A stretch of 64,000 nt of DNA. It comes from Lachnospiraceae bacterium. GTDB lineage: Bacteria; Bacillota; Clostridia; Lachnospirales; Lachnospiraceae. Location of the stretch: assembly GCA_910574865.1 (NCBI GenBank), contig CAJTDN010000006.1, positions 1-64,000 on the forward strand. The letters are read 5' to 3'. The position numbers were made by a program, and so were the translations under genes. Position 1 is the first letter of the stretch. The number at the start of each line of letters is the position of its first letter. The notes beneath the pieces were generated by a model. That model ran no database searches. It saw nothing but the letters and a program-made list of their open reading frames with translations, and was not told where the DNA came from. Shown one piece after another: positions 16,163-24,777 of this stretch.

Positions 16163-19100
16163 ATGGAACAAGAGGACACGGCACTGGCCGACCTGGGCGG
16201 CGAGTTCGCTCTCACGCGCAACTACAACTCCAAGGGCGCGGACCAGGTCAGCATGTTCGGCCGTGGCTGGAGCTTCGAATACGAGCGGAGCCTCACGCAG
16301 ATGGAGGACGGCGACATTTTCTACACGCGGGGCGACGGCGGGTACTTGTACTTCGCCAGAAATGAGGACGGCAGTTATACCTTGACGAACCCGGAGGGTT
16401 CGCTGGCGCGAAGCGCGTCTGATGCGGGATACCCGGATGGGTATGCCGCGCCGGCCGGCCACGCGCTCGAACTGCGCCCGGTACATTATGAAGGGACGGA
16501 TAGGGATCACATCGGCTGGGAGCTGGTGGACGAGGAGAAAAAGGTGTGGTCGTTCGACAAATACGGCGTGCTGCGCTTCGTGACCGACCGCCTTGGTTTC
16601 CAGACGACGTTCGATTACGACGAGGCTTACGCGCTGACGAAAATCACGCTTCCCTCGGGAAGGGCGTTCGCATTCGAGCAGGACGCGAGGGGGTTCGTGA
16701 CCAACGTGACCCGCCCCGACGGCGGAAAGCTGGCCTACGAATACGACGAGAACCACCGGCTCGTTGCCTACACGAACGCCAATGGCGGCAGGCGCACGTA
16801 TCATTATGATGAAAATGGCCTTATGACCGCGTGGGAGGACGAGAACGGCAACACCGTGGTCACGAACACCTACGACGAGGAGGGGCGTGTCACGGCGCAG
16901 ACGGATGCCAATGGGAATACGGCCACCCTTGTTTATGGGGACGGCCAGACGACCGCGACCGACAACGAGGGAAACGTCACCGTCTACCATTATGACGAAA
17001 TGTACCGCACGACCCTCGTCGAGTACCCCGATGGAACGACGAAGACGTGCGCCTATAATGGGCAGAACCAACTGGAATCCGAGACGACGGCGGGCGGTAC
17101 AAAAACCTATGCCTACGACGGGGCAGGCAACGTCGTCACGATGACCCGCGAGGACGGGGCGGCCGCACATTACACGTACAACGAGAAAAACCAGGTCACT
17201 TCCGTTACCAATTATGACGGCGGCGTGACGACCATGCAATATAACGAGGCGGGCGACCTCGTGCGAAGCACGGACGCCAACGGCAACGCGACGGGCTACG
17301 AGTACGACGAATCGCACCGCGTCATTGCCATGACCGACGGAAATGGAATCCGCACGACTTACGCCTACGACGGGGCGAACCTCGTCTCGTACACCGACGG
17401 CAACGGCAACATATGGGGCTTTGGCTACAACGGGATGGGCCTGCCGACGAGCATGACGGATCCGCTGGGAAATGTGACGGCTGTTGGCTATGACATGGAA
17501 GGAAATAAAGTGGCGGAGACGGCGGCGGACGGCGGGACGACGACGTACGGACGCGACGCGGCGGGCAACATCACGTCCGTCACCGAGCCGAACGGCCAGA
17601 CCACGACCTACACCTATGACGCGGGCTGCCGCATGACGGGCCAGACATTGCCGGATGGCGGGACGACGACATTTTCCTATGACAAGAACGGGAACCAGAC
17701 GAAGCAGACCGATGCCTTGGGGAACGTGGTCACGACCGCTTATGATTCGATGGGGCGCGTCATAAGCCAAAGCAGCAAGGAGGCCGGGACGGTCACGTTC
17801 ACCTATGACGCGGCGGGCAACCTGACCGCCATGACGGACGGCGCGGGAAATACCGCCACCTCCGAATACGACGTGTTGGGGCGGCAGGTGCGCTATACCG
17901 ACAGCACCGGCAACGTGCTGGAAAAATCGTATGACCTTTTGGGAAACGTGACCGAGACGCGTTACGCGGACGGCGGCGTCGAGCGCGCGGTTTACGACGC
18001 GCTGGGAAACGTGACGGCGAGGACGGACGTGCTGGGCGCGACATTTGCTTACCGGTACGACGCGAAGGGGCAAATCTTGTCCGAGACGGACGGGAACGGG
18101 CGCGTCTGGAGCTACGCGTACGATAATAACGGGAACCTCCTCTCCGTGACGAACCCGGAGGGCGGCGTGGTGGCAAGCGCGTATGACGCGGCCAACCGGC
18201 AGGTCTCGGTGACGGACGAGGAAGGGCGCACGGCCGCTTACGAATACGACGGCGCTGGGCGTGTTACCAAGGTGACGAACGGCGACGGCTCGACGCAGAC
18301 GATGAAGTATGACGCGAACGGCAACCTGGTGGAGGGCGTGGACGGCAACGGGAACATAAGCCGCTACACGTACAATTCCACCAACGAGATCAACTCCGTG
18401 ACCGACCCGAACGGCAACCTGACGGCCTTGCAGAACGACGCGCTGGGCAACCTGGAAAAGACCGTCGATTCCCAGAAGGGCGAGACGCATTATGCGTATG
18501 ATTCGCGCGGGAACGTGCTGGAAATGACGGACGCGCTGGGGCGCAAGTATGCCTACGCCTATGACAAGACCGGCAACCATGTGAAGACGACGTACCCGAC
18601 CGGCGACGTGCTGTCCATGGAATATGACGGCGAGGGACGGCTTCTCAAGGTGACCGACGTGCAGGGGCTGTCCGTGGAATACACTTACGACGGTTTGGGG
18701 CGGACGTTAAGCGCGAAGGACGGCGAGGGGCACACGACCGCGTGGACGTATGACGCGGCGGGCAATGTGACGAGCCAGACCGACAGCCTGGGGCGTGTCA
18801 CGTCCTATGCTTATGACAAATATGGCCGTCTATTGCAGGTGACGGAGGCCGACGGAAGCGTCACGACGTATGAATACGACGTGATGGACCGCCTGGCGGC
18901 GGTGACCGACGCGGAAGGCCACCGCACGACATTTGCCTATGACAAGGCGGACAACCTCGTTTCCATGTCCGAGGCGGACGGGGCGGTCTGGCAGTACGCC
19001 TACGACCAGATTAACCGGCTCGTCTCGCAGACGAACCCGCTGGGCGGCACGTCAGTGTACGCGTACGACGGCAATGGAAACCTGGTCAAGCACACGGACG

Positions 19101-22100
19101 AGAACGGCGTGGCTTCTTCCTATACATATGATGGAAATGACAACCTGACGGGCGTGACGGATGGGAACGGCGGCACTTACACGTACGAGTACGACGAGCT
19201 CGACCGTTTGATCAGGGAAGTTTCCGCCATGGGGCGGGTGCGGGAGTACCGCTACGATGCCCTGGGCAACCTGACGAAGTACAAGGATCCGATGGAACTG
19301 GTCACGGAGTACGAGTACGACGTGGCGGGCAACATGATTAAGGAAATCTCCCCGAAAGGGCTGGAGACTCTCTACGGTTATGACAAGCACGGGAACGTGA
19401 CTTCCGTCACCGACCCGATGGGCAACGTGACCGAGTACGGCGTGGATCTGAATGGGAACGTGACGAAAATCACGCTGCCAAACGGCGGCGAGTACCGTTA
19501 CGCCTATGACAAGGCGGGCAGGATTACCAGGATGACGAGCCCGCTGGGCTATGAGAAGAAACTGGGTTATGACCTGGCCGACAACGTGGTCAAGGAATCG
19601 GACAGCCCGGGGAGCGTCACGACCTATACCTACAACCGCGTACACGATATTACGTCCATGACGAATGCCGTGGGCGGGACAAGCAGCTTTGGCTATGACG
19701 CGGCGGGCAATTTGACCACCGTCACCGACCCGTTGGGGCGCACCGACACGTACTCGTATGACCTGGCCGGACGGCTGGTGGCGTTGGCGAATCCGCTGGG
19801 GAAGGTGACTTCCGTCACTTACGACCCAGCGGGCAACATTACCTCGCTTGCAAGGCCGGGCGGAAGAACGACCAGCTATGATTATGACAACAATTACAAC
19901 CTGACCTCCGTGACCGACCCGATGGGTTTCGTGGAGCGGGCCATTTATGACAAAGACGATTGGATGACGCGGCGGACGGACGCGCTGGGACAGAGCGAGA
20001 ACTGGACGTACGACGCAAACGGGCGCGTCACCGCCTACACGAACAAGAAGGGCGATACGAACGGCTACGAGTACGACCCGCACGGCAACGTCATTACGCT
20101 GACCGATTTCACGGGCGTGAAGAGCCATTTCGAGTATGACGTGAACGACAACCTCGTCAAAGTCACCGACCCGCTGGGCAACGTGACCAAGTACGGCTAC
20201 GACGTGATGGGCAACATGACTTCCTATGTGGACGCGCGGGGGAAAGTGACGAAGTACACTTATGACTTAGAGGGCAACCTGACTTCGCGGGAAGACCCGG
20301 CCGGGCGCAAGGAAGCATTCGGCTATGACGAGAAGGGAAGGCTCACCTCGTGGACGATGCCGAGTGGCAAGAAGGCGAAATATGACTATGACAAGCTGAA
20401 CAACCTGCTGGAGAAGTCGTATGAGGACGCCAAGGAGAGCGATGGAAGCGGCGACGGTTCTGGTAATGCGGGCGATGACGTGAAAAATGGCTTGCGCGTG
20501 ACGTATGCTTACAATGGCGCGGGTGAGCGTGTCGCCATGCAGGATGCGACCGGGGAGAGCACCTATGAGTATGACGCGTTGGGGCGGCTTTCCAAGGTGA
20601 CGAACGGCTCCGGCAAGGAAGTGAGCTATATCTACGACGAGGCCGACAACCTGGCGGCGGTCGTCTACCCGGACGGCACACGGGTGTCCTACGAGTACGA
20701 CCTGAATGACAACATCGTAAAAGTGACCGACCGCGAAGGAAAGGTGACGGAGTACACCCATGACGCGTTAAACCGCGTGGCGGGAACGGTGCGTCCGAAC
20801 GGCACGAAGACCGAGGTGACTTACGACGCGGAAGACCACGTGACGAAGCTGGTCAACACTTGCGAGGATTGCGGGACGGTAATTTCGTCTTATGAATACA
20901 CCTATAACGCGCAGGGGTATATCGTCAGCGAGACCGCCACGGAACTGGAGGCGGGTTCGAGGAAGGATCCGAGTTGGGATGAGTGGTACGGAAGCTGCAC
21001 GACCGGTGTGGCGGGAAATGCCATCAGCAAGGGAATGAGCCAGTATCTGAACTGGAACGGACTCGGCGGGAATACGAGCGACGGTACGGCGGACAAGTGC
21101 CATGGACACAATGAGAAGAGCGTCACGACCAGGCGGACATATGAGTACAACGACAACTGGGAGCTGACCCGCTGCACGGAGAAGTCGGACGGAAATAAGA
21201 GCGTCGTCCACAATTACGAGTATGACAAGGTCGGCAACCGCACGGTCTACGAGCGTCTGGAGAACGGCGTGACGAAGGAGCGGTACAAGTACGAGTACAA
21301 CGATGCCAACCAACTCGTGAAGCGCAAAAACACGCGCATCTGGGGCGACCCGGGAACGACGTACAAGTATGATGGTGACGGCAACCTGGTTCAGGAGCAG
21401 GACCGCACGAACCATGCTGACCCGGTGAAATACGAATACACGGCGGAGAACCGTCTGGCGGTCGTGAGCCAGGGTGGCACGGTCTTGATGGCGGCGATGT
21501 ATGACGGCGACAACAACCGCGTGTTCCAGATAGACAACACCTACAAGTGGGAAGACTGCTACGGTGACGAAGTGCTGATTCCGAAGTCCGAGCGGACGGA
21601 GAACGGCGACAGCCCGCAGGAGGAGCTTGCCTCGCTCGTAAAGGGCGGCGCGAACGCCAAGGGTTATACACTTACGGAGTACGTCAATGACGTGAACCGG
21701 GAGAACACGGAGGTGTTGTCCGAGTACAAGGCCGACGGCACGATGCGCCAGGCTTATACCTACGGGGAAAGCGGAAATGGCGAGCGAATCGGCGTGGACA
21801 AGGTTGATAAATCTAAGGAAACGAGTTACTATATGTATGATGGGCGTGGCAGCGTGACCGGACTCGTGACGGATGGCGGGAAACTCACGAACAGCTACAC
21901 CTACGATCCATACGGCACTTTGACATCAGGCACGGCGGACGCGGTGAACTATTATGGCTACAATGCGGAATCGACGAACACCAAGACCGGTCTGCAATAT
22001 TTACGGGCGAGATACTATGACCCGGAGAATGGCAACTTCACTTCGGAAGATACCGAGGATGGGGAACTGCCGTTCCCATTGACGCGGAATCGGTACATCT

Positions 22101-23329
22101 ATGCGCTAAATAATCCGCTGAACTACAAGGATCCGAGCGGGCATAAGAGCAAGGCAGTTGGAAAAGCGGTGTCCGGTGCTGCCGGTGGCGTGATGGGTTC
22201 CATCTGGGGCGGCACGAAGACGGTGAAAAAGGTTGACAAGCCGGTGAAGAACATCGCATCGGCTCCGAGAAGGTCGATACAACGGGAGACGGGCAATGTG
22301 TCTGGGGTGGCGAGCGGACATTCCAAAGGAGGAAACGCATTCGGTTCGATAAGCGGACATTCCAAGGGCGGAAACCGACAGGCATCTGGTTCCACGGGCA
22401 ACAAGGCCGGGAACATGGCGGCCGGGGATACGGGAAAACTGGCAGGGATGTCGGGAGTGATCGGAAACCAGAGGTCGAATTATAAAAGACAGATGGCGAA
22501 GGTGCAGGTGGAGCAGTCCAAACGGGTGACGTGCGCGGCGGGGCAGAAGACTGCGACTGCGGCAGCATTGCCATTGGCATTACCAGGGCTATTTGAAGGA
22601 GTGGCTCTTGGAATGGAGCTTTTACTGGATTTAGTAATTAGTTTTGGAGTCACCGTGATGGTCACGGATGCGTTGGCATCGCTTTTCGGGGAGGAAGAGC
22701 TTAAAAAGGAAGGGAGAAGTGAGGCCGAAAAGCAAGCGTTATCAGACTTGTTGGCTAAAAAAAGGAATCAAGAAGTCTCAACGGGGGGAGGTGGTGCGCC
22801 GAGTCCTGGACAAGATCCAAATAATAAAGGGAATGTAGAATTGGCAAAATTGGCTAAGGTGGCTACTCAAGGAGCCGCTTTAGGAAACGCCATAGGAATG
22901 GCTAATAATGCTATTCGTGAAACGGTTGATACTATAAAAGATACTGTTGATACAGTTTCAAGTTATGTTAACCGTGGTCCTAATAATCCGCTTCTTGGTG
23001 ATTGGGGGGATGGAAATAGGGGGAGTGCATATGACAATGCATTGCATCATTATAATAAACATGGTACAGAAGTAGGTGCTAAAGATTTTGATGATTATTT
23101 GCGAAAAGCAAATGCGTTTAAGAATACGGTGACAAATGCAGGCTCAAGAATAACACCGACTCTTGTAGATGGCGCAACTCCCGATGTATATCGCTATAGG
23201 TATAATGGAAAATATATTGATTTGCAGTATATTCGTGAGCAGGACATGGTAAGTAAACTTTTTGGATTGTTGGATGGTAATGAAGGAAGGGTTGTTGGTT
23301 ATAAAATAATTTCATATGGTGCTGAATAG
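16163..23329 (+). CDS. RHS2: RHS/YD-repeat protein with toxin tip, lacking the secretion N terminus
   Basis: A 2388-residue frame from the first ATG. The frame is open back to 16112, where EPINLNTGNFYMEQEDTAL and GEFALTRNYNSKG give the DUF6531 domain that normally lies after the secretion region, so the 5' part is missing. No ribosome site precedes the ATG. YD repeats run to about 21800, the RHS core to 22140. A 'pretoxin' shared with RHS3 and RHS4 follows (APRRS, QRETGN, two GHSKGGN repeats, STGNKAG, GMSGV, TCAAGQK). Next come a hydrophobic segment (about 22565-22690), a GGGGAPSPG linker and a unique tip (SAYDNALHHYNKHGTEVGAK...YRYRYNGKYIDLQYI). The HxxxKHG arrangement resembles small RNase toxins of the EndoU/ColE5-like (BECR) fold, tentatively. 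Probably a stored cassette. Confidence 0.85.
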   Translation: MEQEDTALADLGGEFALTRNYNSKGADQVSMFGRGWSFEYERSLTQMEDGDIFYTRGDGGYLYFARNEDGSYTLTNPEGSLARSASDAGYPDGYAAPAGHALELRPVHYEGTDRDHIGWELVDEEKKVWSFDKYGVLRFVTDRLGFQTTFDYDEAYALTKITLPSGRAFAFEQDARGFVTNVTRPDGGKLAYEYDENHRLVAYTNANGGRRTYHYDENGLMTAWEDENGNTVVTNTYDEEGRVTAQTDANGNTATLVYGDGQTTATDNEGNVTVYHYDEMYRTTLVEYPDGTTKTCAYNGQNQLESETTAGGTKTYAYDGAGNVVTMTREDGAAAHYTYNEKNQVTSVTNYDGGVTTMQYNEAGDLVRSTDANGNATGYEYDESHRVIAMTDGNGIRTTYAYDGANLVSYTDGNGNIWGFGYNGMGLPTSMTDPLGNVTAVGYDMEGNKVAETAADGGTTTYGRDAAGNITSVTEPNGQTTTYTYDAGCRMTGQTLPDGGTTTFSYDKNGNQTKQTDALGNVVTTAYDSMGRVISQSSKEAGTVTFTYDAAGNLTAMTDGAGNTATSEYDVLGRQVRYTDSTGNVLEKSYDLLGNVTETRYADGGVERAVYDALGNVTARTDVLGATFAYRYDAKGQILSETDGNGRVWSYAYDNNGNLLSVTNPEGGVVASAYDAANRQVSVTDEEGRTAAYEYDGAGRVTKVTNGDGSTQTMKYDANGNLVEGVDGNGNISRYTYNSTNEINSVTDPNGNLTALQNDALGNLEKTVDSQKGETHYAYDSRGNVLEMTDALGRKYAYAYDKTGNHVKTTYPTGDVLSMEYDGEGRLLKVTDVQGLSVEYTYDGLGRTLSAKDGEGHTTAWTYDAAGNVTSQTDSLGRVTSYAYDKYGRLLQVTEADGSVTTYEYDVMDRLAAVTDAEGHRTTFAYDKADNLVSMSEADGAVWQYAYDQINRLVSQTNPLGGTSVYAYDGNGNLVKHTDENGVASSYTYDGNDNLTGVTDGNGGTYTYEYDELDRLIREVSAMGRVREYRYDALGNLTKYKDPMELVTEYEYDVAGNMIKEISPKGLETLYGYDKHGNVTSVTDPMGNVTEYGVDLNGNVTKITLPNGGEYRYAYDKAGRITRMTSPLGYEKKLGYDLADNVVKESDSPGSVTTYTYNRVHDITSMTNAVGGTSSFGYDAAGNLTTVTDPLGRTDTYSYDLAGRLVALANPLGKVTSVTYDPAGNITSLARPGGRTTSYDYDNNYNLTSVTDPMGFVERAIYDKDDWMTRRTDALGQSENWTYDANGRVTAYTNKKGDTNGYEYDPHGNVITLTDFTGVKSHFEYDVNDNLVKVTDPLGNVTKYGYDVMGNMTSYVDARGKVTKYTYDLEGNLTSREDPAGRKEAFGYDEKGRLTSWTMPSGKKAKYDYDKLNNLLEKSYEDAKESDGSGDGSGNAGDDVKNGLRVTYAYNGAGERVAMQDATGESTYEYDALGRLSKVTNGSGKEVSYIYDEADNLAAVVYPDGTRVSYEYDLNDNIVKVTDREGKVTEYTHDALNRVAGTVRPNGTKTEVTYDAEDHVTKLVNTCEDCGTVISSYEYTYNAQGYIVSETATELEAGSRKDPSWDEWYGSCTTGVAGNAISKGMSQYLNWNGLGGNTSDGTADKCHGHNEKSVTTRRTYEYNDNWELTRCTEKSDGNKSVVHNYEYDKVGNRTVYERLENGVTKERYKYEYNDANQLVKRKNTRIWGDPGTTYKYDGDGNLVQEQDRTNHADPVKYEYTAENRLAVVSQGGTVLMAAMYDGDNNRVFQIDNTYKWEDCYGDEVLIPKSERTENGDSPQEELASLVKGGANAKGYTLTEYVNDVNRENTEVLSEYKADGTMRQAYTYGESGNGERIGVDKVDKSKETSYYMYDGRGSVTGLVTDGGKLTNSYTYDPYGTLTSGTADAVNYYGYNAESTNTKTGLQYLRARYYDPENGNFTSEDTEDGELPFPLTRNRYIYALNNPLNYKDPSGHKSKAVGKAVSGAAGGVMGSIWGGTKTVKKVDKPVKNIASAPRRSIQRETGNVSGVASGHSKGGNAFGSISGHSKGGNRQASGSTGNKAGNMAAGDTGKLAGMSGVIGNQRSNYKRQMAKVQVEQSKRVTCAAGQKTATAAALPLALPGLFEGVALGMELLLDLVISFGVTVMVTDALASLFGEEELKKEGRSEAEKQALSDLLAKKRNQEVSTGGGGAPSPGQDPNNKGNVELAKLAKVATQGAALGNAIGMANNAIRETVDTIKDTVDTVSSYVNRGPNNPLLGDWGDGNRGSAYDNALHHYNKHGTEVGAKDFDDYLRKANAFKNTVTNAGSRITPTLVDGATPDVYRYRYNGKYIDLQYIREQDMVSKLFGLLDGNEGRVVGYKIISYGAE

Positions 23330-23463
23330 GAGATGGTGTTGACGTATGGAGTGTCAACTCGAATTTATCGAATTTAAGTATCGCGTAGTGCTGAAGGGAG
23401 GAAGTAATAAAATCTATAATACATAAAAAACAATAGAGATTTTTCTTGGCCTATTATATGTGT

Positions 23464-23499
23464 GGGAGAATTCTTATGATTTTTCATGAGTATTCTCCC
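23464..23499 (+). promoter_or_regulatory. Stem-loop between RHS2 and its candidate immunity gene
   Basis: GGGAGAATTCTTATGA pairs with TCATGAGTATTCTCCC around a TTTT loop, with two mismatches. It lies 135 bp after the RHS2 stop and upstream of the next gene. It could be a weak terminator, attenuator or processing site; no long T-run follows. Confidence 0.5.
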
Positions 23500-23608
23500 T
23501 TAGATAAAAATGTTTAGTTGAGGCATGATAAGTATTATGCTTATTGTGGGAACAATTGTGACATTTATTTTTGAAAAATTACAAATATATGAGAGGAGTG
23601 TGGGAGGA

Positions 23609-24295
23609 ATGTTGAATCACAAATTTTATTTTTGTGGTGCGGGTAAAGAGAATAAAAATGATTATATCAGAATTTCGAATGAGTTGATGAAAAAGATGAG
23701 AGTGGATTTACGAAAATATAAATTTACATGGTGTGAATACGATGAGCCGCGATATGGACTTAGCAATCAAGTAAATATGTTGAGTTCGGAAGAGTTGATG
23801 CAAATAAGGGAATGCTTGTTGAAGCAATCTGAGGATGAATGGGAGTATGATAAATTTATGGGTTTTTTGGAGAGAGCGATTTTCGAAGCGAAAGAGGTGA
23901 GATATGAATATGTTACTACCTGGGGACTAATGCATAAATTTTATATATGTGACGTTTTCCCTACGGAAAGTATTATGGATTATAATTATTACAAATATAA
24001 CTATGATTATATATCAATTCATGATCAATTTATCATGGAAAATTATAATGTTTTCAAAAATGTCAAATTATATTGGAATAATACAGAAACTGTAGGAAAT
24101 GGATTTGCTTATTATGGGGAGACGCTAATATCAACACAGATGGCGCAAGAACTGTTAAATGTGATGGCCGAATATTTGAAAGATAATATGAGTGAGGAAG
24201 CTATGTATTTTAGGGGGAGAGAGTATGATGTGTTAGTTGAAATATTGGAAGAGGCGGTTGCGAAAAACAAGGTGGTAATCCATTTTGGGATTTAA
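23609..24295 (+). CDS. Candidate immunity protein for RHS2, internally duplicated
   Basis: About 228 residues from the ATG at 23609, which has GAGAGGAG (23591-23598) 10 nt upstream. A longer in-frame start at 23525 would add a hydrophobic leader but has no good ribosome site. The protein is two diverged copies of one ~110-residue unit. Each begins with HKFY.C (MLNHKFYFCGAG; GLMHKFYICDVF) and ends with an EL...M....L....EE.........YD....LE.A pattern followed by a V-x-x-x strand. Position after the RHS2 tip suggests it neutralises that tip. The family is not recognised. The duplication could let one protein hold two toxin molecules or recognise two tips; that is inference. Confidence 0.6.
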   Translation: MLNHKFYFCGAGKENKNDYIRISNELMKKMRVDLRKYKFTWCEYDEPRYGLSNQVNMLSSEELMQIRECLLKQSEDEWEYDKFMGFLERAIFEAKEVRYEYVTTWGLMHKFYICDVFPTESIMDYNYYKYNYDYISIHDQFIMENYNVFKNVKLYWNNTETVGNGFAYYGETLISTQMAQELLNVMAEYLKDNMSEEAMYFRGREYDVLVEILEEAVAKNKVVIHFGI

Positions 24296-24777
24296 TGATT
24301 ATTGTTATTTTGTAGTGGTATAGTGGGAGTGGTAACAGTTGCAGGTGTTTTTCTCTTTGTGTTTCCTTGCACAGTGGAAGAAAAAGAATCAATAGGGAAT
24401 CGGAAGGGATGGAAAAAATCTTCTGTAAAATATGGGCGGAGAGGGAGCATGCCAAAGAAGGGGTGTTTTTCCAGCCAAGATGTTGGTAAAGACAAGAGGA
24501 ATAAATTCCTGAATGTCAAAATGTGCGTCAAGGAGCTGGAAGAAGGATGGGGATTCTTCCGTAAACAAGTCCTGACAGTTTGAAAAGGTATCTTTTAAAG
24601 TGATTTGACGGTATTTTGTGGTTATAAATTTTTTCATCCGTGAGTGGTATGGGGGCATTTGCATTATCACGAGCGGAGAGAAAATTTATATAAAGAAAGT
24701 TGAGAAATCCAGTAAAATCAATGGGTTTTGGCATTTGACAAATGTTTATCTGATAAAAAGAAAAAGGAGATAGGTTG
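24296..24777. other. 480-bp gap, no supported gene
   Basis: A frame at 24302-24583 has a hydrophobic start but no ribosome site and no family resemblance. Frames on the minus strand are no better. The end of the gap carries the ribosome site AAGGAG (24764-24769) of the AIPR gene. It is probably decayed DNA between an immunity gene and a cargo gene. Confidence 0.5.

Noticed and set aside
16142-18580. Very long minus-strand open frame (about 812 codons), and others antisense to RHS (such as 29480-31141)
   Set aside because: They run exactly opposite the GC-rich YD repeats, give a monotonous V/R/H-rich product with no family pattern, and arise from codon bias in the sense frame.
24302-24583. 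ORF with a hydrophobic start between the RHS2 immunity gene and AIPR
   Set aside because: No ribosome site, no recognisable protein pattern, and frames on the other strand are equally open.
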